Below are positions 8,582-15,202 of a DNA stretch of 34,772 bases, in pieces (the first letter of the stretch is position 1; each line of letters opens with the position of its first letter). The DNA lies in contig JAVCDB010000050.1 of assembly GCA_030765205.1 (NCBI GenBank), positions 1-34,772 on the forward strand, in the 5' to 3' direction. This DNA comes from Candidatus Aadella gelida (GTDB lineage Bacteria > Omnitrophota > Gorgyraeia > Tantalellales > Tantalellaceae). Position numbers and translations under genes: made by a program. The notes beneath the pieces are model-generated. The model was given only the letters and a program-made list of their open reading frames with translations. It was not told the DNA's origin and searched no databases.

Positions 8582-9919
8582 TTATTCCGTAGTAAAGATC
8601 TGAAACCCGGAATATGCTTCCATACCATGCTCATCTATGTCTAGACCTTTCAGCTGTTCCTGTTCTGTAACTCTAAGTCCCATAACCTTCCTTATTATGA
8701 GAAACAAGAGAAAAGCAGAACCGAAAACCCAGGCAAATACCGACAACACACCTGTGAGCTGTGTCATAAATAAAGATGTCCCCCCGCCGTGCAGAAAGCC
8801 ATTTGTGCCTCCATAAGCGGACTCGGCAAAGAGCCCTACCGCAAGCGTACCCCATGCTCCGCATACACCATGCACGGAAACCGCACCTACAGGGTCATCT
8901 ATATGTAGTTTCTTATCTATGAAATCAACACTAAAAACTACCAATGATCCTCCTATAGCACCTATAATAATAGCGCTAAACGGGGATACATTAGCGCACC
9001 CGGCTGTTATAGCTACGAGCCCAGCCAAAGCTCCGTTGAGTGACATACTGATGTCGGGTTTGCCGTATTTAATCCAAACGGTCACCATTGCAGCTATCGA
9101 ACCTGCCGCTGCCGCTAGATTGGTTGTTACGGCAATAACAGCAATACTAAGATCAGTCCCGGCTGTTGTGCTTCCAGCGTTGAACCCGAACCATCCGAAC
9201 CACAGGATAAAAACACCTAATGCAGCAAGAGGTATATTGTGTCCCGGAATAGCATTAGATGAACCGTCCCTATTATATTTACCAAGTCGCGGACCGAGGA
9301 GTATTGCTCCGGCTAAAGCAGCCCATCCTCCTACAGAGTGCACTACAGTAGAACCCGCAAAATCTATCATCCCTTTTGACGATAACCATCCCCCGCCCCA
9401 GATCCAATGTCCAACAACGGGATATATAAGAGCGGTTATAAACACGCTATATGCCAAATATGATTTAAACTTCGTCCTTTCGGCCATAGCACCCGAAACT
9501 ATAGTCGCGGCTGTGGCGGCAAATACTGTTTGGAACATCCAGAAAGTGAACTGCCATAACCCTTCCTGAGTACTCGGATCTCCGGTGCTCAGAAAAAACC
9601 CTGTTTTTCCGAATAGACCGAAGGCGCTCGCGCCGAACATAATACCGAACCCTATAGCCCAATAAGCTATAGATCCTACAGAAAAATCCATAAGATTTTT
9701 CATCATGATATTACATGCGTTTTTTGCTCTGGTAAAACCCGTTTCTACCATAGCAAATCCGGCTTGCATGAAAAATACAAGAAAGGCCGCAAGTAATGTC
9801 CACATAGTATTTATAGCAACTGCGTTACTAGACGCAGTAGGTTCATCTGCCCACAGAACTGCCGGTAAACATAACATCATCACCGGAAAGATCTTTAATA
9901 TTTTTTTAAATAACTTCAT
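8582..9919 (-). CDS. amtB: Ammonium transporter Amt (copy 2)
   Basis: This is a second Amt channel of about 445 residues with a signal peptide ending near VLWADE and eleven membrane segments. It carries the same signatures as copy 1: MQAGFAMVETGFTRAKN, VGHWIWGGGWLSS and DPVGAVSVHGVCGAWG. The C-terminal tail QLKGLDIDEHGMEAY is nearly identical to that of copy 1, so it can probably also bind PII. I place the start at 9919 because a very strong box (GAGGAGGAG) lies 3-11 nt upstream; a longer reading frame to 9946 would put that box inside the gene. It follows the porin gene by 36 bp and precedes copy 1 by 29 bp, in one operon. Confidence 0.96.
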   Translation of the reverse strand: MKLFKKILKIFPVMMLCLPAVLWADEPTASSNAVAINTMWTLLAAFLVFFMQAGFAMVETGFTRAKNACNIMMKNLMDFSVGSIAYWAIGFGIMFGASAFGLFGKTGFFLSTGDPSTQEGLWQFTFWMFQTVFAATAATIVSGAMAERTKFKSYLAYSVFITALIYPVVGHWIWGGGWLSSKGMIDFAGSTVVHSVGGWAALAGAILLGPRLGKYNRDGSSNAIPGHNIPLAALGVFILWFGWFGFNAGSTTAGTDLSIAVIAVTTNLAAAAGSIAAMVTVWIKYGKPDISMSLNGALAGLVAITAGCANVSPFSAIIIGAIGGSLVVFSVDFIDKKLHIDDPVGAVSVHGVCGAWGTLAVGLFAESAYGGTNGFLHGGGTSLFMTQLTGVLSVFAWVFGSAFLLFLIIRKVMGLRVTEQEQLKGLDIDEHGMEAYSGFQIFTTE

Positions 9920-9955
9920 ATCTCCTCCTCTTCTAATCGGACTCAAAGGATAACC

Positions 9956-10771
9956 TTAATATGCGAACCCTACGCTTATTCCTCCATAGAACTCATTGCT
10001 CTGTGCGTCGCTATACGTATCCCGGTCAAGTATTACTGAGTAGGCCACTTGAGGTGTTACCGTGAAATATTCGAGTACAGGTATAGAGACATCCGCAGTT
10101 ATAAGCATATCACTCCACCCATGCTGAGTCGTCCATTGCTCATAATTGTACGCAAGCGACGTGCCTAGAGAAGCTTCTATTCCATTACCAAGATCAAAGG
10201 TATGTCCTCCCCCGAACTGCAGGTATGACCCGTGCCCTGCTTCTACATCCCAGTACCAGGTGAAAAATGGCTGAAGAAGTACATTATAAGAGACGCCGAG
10301 CGCAGTCTCATGCGAATAGCTACCGTCCGCTTTTAGGTCAAGATTTGGGAACGTGTAAAATGTATATCCCGTAGTTATGGATAATGGATCGAATATCTCC
10401 GAATCCCCCATATTCATCTTTTCTAAGGCGTCACCAACATTAAATTCGTAGGAAGCGGTATAATCAAGTTCGGTAAATTCCTGATACCTGCCGCTATCTA
10501 CAGTCTTATCTTTCGCTAAACTGTAATTGCCCCATATATCAAAAGTAAATCCATCTTTGGAAAGGGACCCGTCAACCTGCATCACGGGTTCATTACCCAG
10601 ATTTTGGCCTCTCCAGATATATTTTGTCAGAAACGTTGTCGACAGCGACACATCCGGCACCCATTCATCTTTTTCGGGAAGCCATTCCTCTCCAAAAACA
10701 TTCATCCCCGGAAGTACTAACATAACGCTTAATAGCAGGAACATCATATACTTAACAGTTTTATAAAACAT
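9956..10771 (-). CDS. Outer-membrane TorF/Gcw_chp-like putative porin
   Basis: This is a 271-residue secreted protein with an N-terminal signal peptide (hydrophobic FLLLSVMLVLPGMNVFG). Its body of alternating hydrophobic and polar residues is typical of outer-membrane beta-barrels, and it ends in an aromatic residue (GISVGFAY). The early segment LSTTFLTKYIWRGQN followed by a repeated strand-turn pattern resembles the TorF/Gcw_chp family of putative porins. The ATG at 10771 is preceded by GGAGAGAG; the longer frame adds a charged, non-signal stretch. As the first gene after the 10806-10838 terminator and just before two amt genes, it probably gives small nitrogenous solutes a route across the outer membrane. 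Substrate is inference. Confidence 0.75.
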   Translation of the reverse strand: MFYKTVKYMMFLLLSVMLVLPGMNVFGEEWLPEKDEWVPDVSLSTTFLTKYIWRGQNLGNEPVMQVDGSLSKDGFTFDIWGNYSLAKDKTVDSGRYQEFTELDYTASYEFNVGDALEKMNMGDSEIFDPLSITTGYTFYTFPNLDLKADGSYSHETALGVSYNVLLQPFFTWYWDVEAGHGSYLQFGGGHTFDLGNGIEASLGTSLAYNYEQWTTQHGWSDMLITADVSIPVLEYFTVTPQVAYSVILDRDTYSDAQSNEFYGGISVGFAY

Positions 10772-10794
10772 TTCTCTCTCCTTTTTTTGATTCA

Positions 10795-10838
10795 AAATAA
10801 AAAAACCCTTTTATGAGACTAAAAGTCTTATAAAAGGG
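10795..10838 (-). terminator. Intrinsic terminator between the ANTAR gene and the porin-amt genes
   Basis: Minus strand: CCCTTTTAT and ATAAAAGGG form a 9-bp outer stem (10830-10838 and 10806-10814), extended by an inner AGACT/AGTCT stem. A run of U residues follows from 10805 downward. It lies in the 124-bp gap between the ANTAR gene stop and the porin start, so it must be bypassed for the glnN-ANTAR transcript to reach the uptake genes. Confidence 0.92.
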
Positions 10839-10894
10839 CATCTATGCCTCTTCCCGTTCTTCTCTTGAACCGTTCTTATTGTGCTATCTTAGCA
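10837..10894 (-). promoter_or_regulatory. Candidate ANTAR dual-hairpin antiterminator upstream of porin-amt
   Basis: Two small hairpins precede the terminator. The first, at 10856-10870, is GUUC-AAGAGAA-GAAC (4 bp; the loop is 7 nt as drawn and contains AGAGAA, an A1/G4 hexamer). The second, at 10837-10848, is GGC-AUAGAU-GCC, a clean hexaloop with A1 and G4. The 3' arm of the second hairpin shares two bases with the terminator's 5' CCC. This is the architecture described for ANTAR antitermination. A further 5-bp hairpin (UGCUA/UAGCA, 10882-10894) lies immediately after the ANTAR stop codon. Confidence 0.68.
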
Positions 10895-10895
10895 G

Positions 10896-11603
10896 TTATC
10901 TACCATTACTAATCTCAGACGAGAGTATTATCGCCTTTGCGATCTCTTTCATAGAGACTCGTCTGTTCATACTGGCTTTTCTTAATGTCTTAAAAGCCTC
11001 CTCTTCAGAGAGGTTCTGATCCTTCATTAAAATCCCTTTAGCTTTTTCGATCTTTTTACGGCTCTCCAGTTCTTCTTGGATAACCTTAGTTTTCACTATA
11101 AGCTCAGTATTTTCTATTGCCACTGCCGCTTGATTGGCCACAGCACTTAAAAGATCTATATCACTTTTAGTGAATTTATAAGATTCAACGGTATACACGT
11201 TAATGACCCCTATAACCTTATCGTTGACCAGCATGGGAACACTTAACATTGATACTAGTCCTTCCTTTTTGGCCAAAGATCTCTGTTTATACCGCTTCTC
11301 CTCTATAACATCGTCTATAACTATAGGTTTTTTCTCTTTAGCCACCAAACCAACGATACCTTCACCAAACTTTATCGATCTCTCTTCAAGATAATCTTTA
11401 CTCATAGCTTGAGTGGCTCTTATCTTAAGCTCACCTGTTATCTCATCAAGCAGCCATACCGCGCATATTTTAGCACCCATAACATTTGCTGTTAGATTCA
11501 CAATGAGCTTCAGTATATCCTCAAGATAAAGATCGCTTGTTATAGCCTTGCTTATCTTCGTCAATGTTTCAAGATATTGTTTGTCAGCTTTTTTCTTGGG
11601 CAT
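10896..11603 (-). CDS. GAF-ANTAR RNA-binding antitermination regulator
   Basis: A 235-residue protein with a GAF domain (about residues 10-165, with GEGIVGLVAKEKKPIVIDDV and SVPMLVNDKVIGVINVY) followed by a C-terminal ANTAR domain (about 175-232). The ANTAR hallmarks are visible: a coiled lead-in (EELESRKKIEK), the conserved AKGILM at 188-193, and LSEEEAFKTLRKASM. ANTAR proteins bind paired hexaloop hairpins in nascent RNA and prevent terminator formation. Here the GAF domain would sense an unknown ligand or redox cue. The gene lies 17 bp after glnN with an AAAGGTG box, and immediately upstream of a terminator with hexaloop hairpins. By context it resembles the glnA-linked ANTAR regulators (NitR) of clostridia. 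No receiver domain is present, so it is not a classical two-component output. Confidence 0.93.
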   Translation of the reverse strand: MPKKKADKQYLETLTKISKAITSDLYLEDILKLIVNLTANVMGAKICAVWLLDEITGELKIRATQAMSKDYLEERSIKFGEGIVGLVAKEKKPIVIDDVIEEKRYKQRSLAKKEGLVSMLSVPMLVNDKVIGVINVYTVESYKFTKSDIDLLSAVANQAAVAIENTELIVKTKVIQEELESRKKIEKAKGILMKDQNLSEEEAFKTLRKASMNRRVSMKEIAKAIILSSEISNGR

Positions 11604-11620
11604 TTTTCACCTTTTCTTAT

Positions 11621-13717
11621 TTAAAGAAACAACATTTCAGCATATGAAGGAAGCGGCCATATCTCATACGGCAAGAGCCCTTCAAGTTTATCTATCGGCC
11701 TACGCAGAGCATTCATCGCCGATATCATTTCTTTAGAATCCTCTTTTTCTATAGCTGTTTCAAGTTTCTTTGTATACTCAAGTGCTTTTTCTGTTTCCGA
11801 AGATACCTCTTTTAAGAGCTCCATGGTCTGCGGCAGTTTACATCCCGAGGCATCGGCTACATCGGATATTGTCCCGGCTAAAGTCGACTGATATTCCAAA
11901 GCAACAGGGATCACCTCTGTCTTGACCATAGTAAGAGCTACATCCGACTCTATTTTGATAATAGCATGATACTGCTCTTCATATATTTCATTCCTTGCCG
12001 CAAATTCAACTTTAGAAAGCACTTTGTGTCTCTCGAAAAGCGCAATGTATTCTTCGTTCTTTTTAACGGCATCTAAAGCCTCAGGCGTGTTCTTAAGATT
12101 AGGAAGACCCCTTTTAAGGGCTTCTTCATGCCAAGCTTCTGTATAGTTATCTCCGTTAAAAAGTATTTTCTTATGTTTTTTTACTATATCTTTCAGTACA
12201 CCCTGAAGCACCTCGTTAAAATCTTTACCTCCTTTAACTTCAGTTTCAAGCTTTGTACATATTTCATCTAAAGAATCCGCCACTATTGTGTTAAGTACGA
12301 CATTTGCACCTGCGCAGCTTTGATTTGAACCTACTGCTCTAAATTCAAACTTGTTACCAGTAAAAGCAAAGGGTGAGGTTCTATTCCTATCTGTCACATC
12401 TCTCGGAAGTGACGGAAGCGATGTAACTCCGAGTTCTAACGGAGCCGTTTGTTTGGAGCTCTTAGCACCACCCTGCTCTATCTGTTCTATAACGTCATAC
12501 AGCTGATCCCCGAGAAATATAGACAGTATAGCGGGCGGCGCTTCATTTGCGCCTAGCCTATGGTCATTCCCGGCACTTGCCACTGCAGCTCTAAGCATAG
12601 GTGCATAAGTATCAACAGCTTTCATGAGAGCACATATCATAGTAAGAAATTTTGCGTTCTCATGAGGATTATCCCCTGGCGTTAACCAATTCTTGTCATC
12701 CGGACCTACAACCGACCAGTTATTATGCTTTCCCGAACCGTTAACTCCCGCAAACGGTTTTTCATGCAGGAGGCAGACAAGATCATATCTTTCAGCAACC
12801 TTTTTTAATATCTCCATAGTCATCATGTTGTGATCAACTGAAAGGTTCTGCTCCTCAAAAACAGGGGCCATCTCAAACTGCGCCGGACAAACTTCATTAT
12901 GCCTTGTCTTTGATGGTATACCCATTATCCAAAGTTCATGATCAAGTTCGGCCATAAATGACATTACACGTGTTTTTATGGCTCCAAAATAATGGTCATC
13001 CATCTGCTGATGTTTAGCAGGAGTTTTACCGAAAAGCGTACGGCCAGTCTGTAGAAGATCTAAACGAGCTTCATAAAAATCCTTATCCACCAAAAAATAT
13101 TCCTGTTCGGGTCCCAAGGTGGCATATGCTCTCTTGTTTTTAGAATCTATCCCAAAAAGTTCAGCTAATCTGCATACCTGTTTTGACAAAGCGGCAACAG
13201 ATCGCAGTAGAGGCGTTTTCTTATCCAAGGCTTCCCCATGATAAGAATAAAACGCCGTTGGGATACAAAGTGTAGCTCCGTTTTCGCCTTCTTTAATAAA
13301 AGCCGGAGAAGTAGGATCCCATGCTGTATACCCGCGAGCTTCAAAAGTCGCCCTTAATCCTCCCGACGGAAAACTCGATGCATCCGGTTCACCCTTGATA
13401 AGTTCTTTCCCGGAGAATTTAAGCATTACTCCGCCTTCAAGATCCGGTTCGATAAAAGAATCATGTTTTTCAGCGGTAGACCCGGTAAGAGGCTGGAACC
13501 AATGAGTAAAATGCGTGGCTCCTTTAGACAAAGCCCATGTCTTCATAGCATCCGCAACCTCATCCGCTATACTCGCGTCGATACAGCCTCCCTCTCTTGT
13601 AGCAGCTACAAGATTCTTGTACGCTTTATCCGATAGATAATTACGCATGGTTTTAAGATTAAAAACGTTCTCACCGTAATAATCAGCAACTGTTTGAATA
13701 TCTGTTTTACCTGTCAT
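11621..13717 (-). CDS. glnN: Type III glutamine synthetase
   Basis: This enzyme makes glutamine from glutamate, ammonia and ATP in the cytoplasm. Its 698 residues match the GS-III family rather than the roughly 470-residue GS-I. Recognisable GS-III segments include FTHWFQPLTGSTAEKHDSF, ATLGPEQEYFLVD, GVNGSGKHNNWSV (catalytic loop) and RNRTSPFAFTGNKFEFRAVG. The C-terminal helical region (AMNALRRPIDKLEGLLPYEIWPLPSYAEML) is typical of the family. GS-III is not known to be adenylylated, so RNA-level control through the leader is plausible. The start at 13717 has a perfect AGGAGG box 6 nt upstream. It is the first gene of the nitrogen block and has its own promoter plus two leader terminators. Confidence 0.97.
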   Translation of the reverse strand: MTGKTDIQTVADYYGENVFNLKTMRNYLSDKAYKNLVAATREGGCIDASIADEVADAMKTWALSKGATHFTHWFQPLTGSTAEKHDSFIEPDLEGGVMLKFSGKELIKGEPDASSFPSGGLRATFEARGYTAWDPTSPAFIKEGENGATLCIPTAFYSYHGEALDKKTPLLRSVAALSKQVCRLAELFGIDSKNKRAYATLGPEQEYFLVDKDFYEARLDLLQTGRTLFGKTPAKHQQMDDHYFGAIKTRVMSFMAELDHELWIMGIPSKTRHNEVCPAQFEMAPVFEEQNLSVDHNMMTMEILKKVAERYDLVCLLHEKPFAGVNGSGKHNNWSVVGPDDKNWLTPGDNPHENAKFLTMICALMKAVDTYAPMLRAAVASAGNDHRLGANEAPPAILSIFLGDQLYDVIEQIEQGGAKSSKQTAPLELGVTSLPSLPRDVTDRNRTSPFAFTGNKFEFRAVGSNQSCAGANVVLNTIVADSLDEICTKLETEVKGGKDFNEVLQGVLKDIVKKHKKILFNGDNYTEAWHEEALKRGLPNLKNTPEALDAVKKNEEYIALFERHKVLSKVEFAARNEIYEEQYHAIIKIESDVALTMVKTEVIPVALEYQSTLAGTISDVADASGCKLPQTMELLKEVSSETEKALEYTKKLETAIEKEDSKEMISAMNALRRPIDKLEGLLPYEIWPLPSYAEMLFL

Positions 13718-13821
13718 TTTTCCCTCCTGTATTTATTTATAATGTATATTCTACCAACAACACGAATTTACGCAATCTTTTAATGCTCTGATCATAAAAA
13801 ACATGGTTCGGGTCTCCAAAT

Positions 13822-13870
13822 AAAAAAAAAGACGTTCTTCCCCGCCAAACCGCAACGTATGAAGGACATC
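13822..13870 (-). terminator. Second (promoter-distal) leader terminator of glnN
   Basis: Minus strand: the 5' arm GAUGUCCUUC (13861-13870) can pair with GAAGAACGUC (13831-13840) with one mismatch, and nine U residues follow (13822-13830). A shorter alternative stem ACGUU/AACGU lies inside the long loop. The 5' arm overlaps the hexaloop hairpin at 13863-13878. The loop is long, so strength is less certain than for the first terminator. Confidence 0.65.
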
Positions 13871-13878
13871 TTTATCCT
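13863..13878 (-). promoter_or_regulatory. Candidate ANTAR hexaloop hairpin, second glnN attenuator
   Basis: The RNA AGGAU-AAAGAU-GUCCU makes a 5-bp stem (closing U-G wobble) around the loop AAAGAU, with A at position 1 and G at position 4. Its 3' half is the 5' arm of the terminator at 13822-13870, so hairpin and terminator exclude each other. A partner first hairpin is not clear; a weak UUC/GAA pairing lies just upstream. Confidence 0.55.
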
Positions 13879-13891
13879 GTTCTTTTGAAAT

Positions 13892-13920
13892 AAAAAAAGG
13901 CGTTCCTTTCCCAGGACGCC
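13892..13920 (-). terminator. First (promoter-proximal) leader terminator of glnN
   Basis: Minus strand: GGCGUCCU, loop GGGAA, then AGGAACGCC form an 8-bp stem with one bulged A, followed by seven U residues. It lies about 35 nt after the predicted transcription start and about 180 nt before the glnN start codon. Confidence 0.87.
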
Positions 13921-13954
13921 TCTATGCTTTTCTTTCGAACACTTCCCCGTGTTC
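13918..13954 (-). promoter_or_regulatory. Leader hairpins before the first glnN terminator
   Basis: A perfect 6-bp hairpin, GAACAC-GGGGAA-GUGUUC (13937-13954), has a six-base loop, but with G rather than A at position 1. A short second candidate, GC-AUAGAG-GC (13918-13927), has the A1/G4 loop but only 2 bp, and uses bases of the terminator's 5' arm. A competing long-range pairing (UUCUAUG near the 5' end with CAUAGAG) would enclose the first hairpin. Dual-hexaloop assignment is tentative here. Confidence 0.45.
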
Positions 13955-13961
13955 ATAGAAC

Positions 13962-13989
13962 ATTTTACATACTCACAATTTTTTGTCAA
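13962..13989 (-). promoter_or_regulatory. Sigma-70-type promoter for glnN
   Basis: Minus strand: TTGACA (13984-13989), a 16-bp spacer, and TAAAAT (13962-13967). The predicted start is near 13955. The promoter begins only 33 bp after the nickel permease stop codon. The 305-bp gap 13718-14022 holds this promoter, a 14-bp tandem repeat and two attenuators, and no convincing gene. Confidence 0.82.
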
Positions 13990-13993
13990 TACT

Positions 13994-14021
13994 TTTTTTG
14001 CATTAAATTTTTTGCATTAAA
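13994..14021 (-). repeat. Perfect 14-bp tandem direct repeat next to the glnN -35 box
   Basis: The unit TTTAATGCAAAAAA occurs twice back to back, ending 4 bp upstream of the TTGACA box (roughly -39 to -66). It may be a tandem activator site or an AT-rich UP element; alternatively it is a recent slippage duplication. Confidence 0.85.
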
Positions 14022-14022
14022 G

Positions 14023-14733
14023 TTACAAACCAAGAGCTTGTATTGCAAGACCTGACAAACATATTGTTCCGCCCGCCGCCGCATGTACATACCGTTCAAA
14101 CCTATTCAATGGCAGAAGGTTTATGCCTTTGAGTGAGACAAGAACTATTGTCATCATAGTCGCTATTGTAACTATACCAAATATACCCGCTATATAAAAA
14201 ATACCGTAAAGACTGCTTTTTGCCGCGGGATACATAAGTATAGGTATAAGCGGTTCACATGGCCCCAGCACGAAAATAGTAAAAAGTATCCATGGTGTTA
14301 TATTCTTTTTTTTGTCCTCATGCACATGAACATGTCCTCCCGAATGGGAATGTTCATGAGAATGCGGCCCATCAGATCCATGATCATGCAAATGACGATG
14401 CGGCTTATTCTTTACCGCTTGATGCAGGCCCCACACAAAATACGCAAAACCAAATCCTATTAAAGACCAGGCCGCAAGATTACCCCTAAAAGATTCCAGC
14501 GCTTCGATCTTCATTATTCCTATACCAAAAGCTATTCCTACAAAACCCAAGACTACAGATCCCAAGATATGTCCTATCCCGCACAGAAAAGTTATAACAG
14601 CAGTCTTTGACAGGGACCATTTCTTTGCTTTAGCCATTACCACAAAAGGAAGATAATGATCCGGCCCTATCAAAGTATGTATAAAACCTATCGAAGCTGC
14701 TGTTACTGCCAGTAGTGCAAATTGTTTATCCAT
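14023..14733 (-). CDS. NicO/UreH-like nickel permease with His-rich loop
   Basis: A 236-residue inner-membrane protein with about six membrane segments. The first segment holds HTLIGPDHYLPF, the HxxxxDH-type metal-selectivity motif of nickel/cobalt permeases of the NicO/UreH group. Residues about 111-143 form a loop rich in His (HRHLHDHG, then HSHEHSHSGG), probably cytoplasmic metal-binding. It overlaps the end of the hydrogenase protease gene by one base, so it is the last gene of the hydrogenase operon and most likely brings in nickel for the active site. A general TauE/SafE-type exporter is the alternative. Context strongly favours nickel uptake. Confidence 0.82.
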   Translation of the reverse strand: MDKQFALLAVTAASIGFIHTLIGPDHYLPFVVMAKAKKWSLSKTAVITFLCGIGHILGSVVLGFVGIAFGIGIMKIEALESFRGNLAAWSLIGFGFAYFVWGLHQAVKNKPHRHLHDHGSDGPHSHEHSHSGGHVHVHEDKKKNITPWILFTIFVLGPCEPLIPILMYPAAKSSLYGIFYIAGIFGIVTIATMMTIVLVSLKGINLLPLNRFERYVHAAAGGTICLSGLAIQALGL

Positions 14734-15200
14734 TACTCTCCATGCTGTTTCGCATTAATCAGTTTTTTTGTCTCGCCCGCTATGAACGGTATCTTAGCCT
14801 TTATACCTGGTGTGAGCTCCAGTCCAAACTCCGTACTTTCAGGCTGCACTCCGACTATAGTTATTTCCGTATCCATTTCAATCTGCCGGGCCAACGTTAG
14901 GGTCTCAAGAAGGGCCATCCCATGTGTTGAGAATTTGTCTTTAAATGCGGAGGGTTCTATTTCTGTTGCTTTAAATACCCTAACAGCTCCTGGTTTCTCG
15001 CCCATATCAGCCGCATCAACTATTATGACCTCTTTAAAGTCCGGAAAGAACTTTAAAAGATCCATACCTGAAAGGTCACCTCGCTCTAACTTAACCCCTT
15101 CTATAGGATCTTCTTTCTCAAGAACATCTATTACCCTGGGACCTATACCGTCATCTGTCTTGAGGATAGATCCCACTCCTATAACGAGTATTCTTTTCAT
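14733..15200 (-). CDS. Hydrogenase maturation endopeptidase
   Basis: This protease of the HyaD/HycI/HoxW family removes the C-terminal peptide of the hydrogenase large subunit after nickel insertion. The 155 residues include the N-terminal ILVIGVGSILKTDDGIGPRV motif (metal-sensing Asp in DDGIG), VIIVDAADMG (second ligand region) and the STHGMALLETL segment with the conserved His. I choose the ATG at 15200, two bases after the large-subunit stop; the longer frame starts inside that gene and adds residues foreign to the family. The Shine-Dalgarno sequence is weak, consistent with coupling to hydA. Its probable substrate is the seven-residue tail of the product of 15203-16531. Confidence 0.93.
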   Translation of the reverse strand: MKRILVIGVGSILKTDDGIGPRVIDVLEKEDPIEGVKLERGDLSGMDLLKFFPDFKEVIIVDAADMGEKPGAVRVFKATEIEPSAFKDKFSTHGMALLETLTLARQIEMDTEITIVGVQPESTEFGLELTPGIKAKIPFIAGETKKLINAKQHGE

Positions 15201-15202
15201 AA

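Noticed and set aside
10882-10894. UGCUA/UAGCA hairpin as the first ANTAR hexaloop before the porin
   Set aside because: The loop is 3 nt (or 5 nt with one pair opened), not six, so the GUUC/GAAC hairpin at 10856-10870 fits better as the first element, though it too is imperfect.
13792-13989. A 65-codon open frame in the glnN leader, minus strand
   Set aside because: It spans the promoter, both attenuators and U-tracts; its product has homopolymer-derived runs and no ribosome site. It is the reading of non-coding leader DNA.
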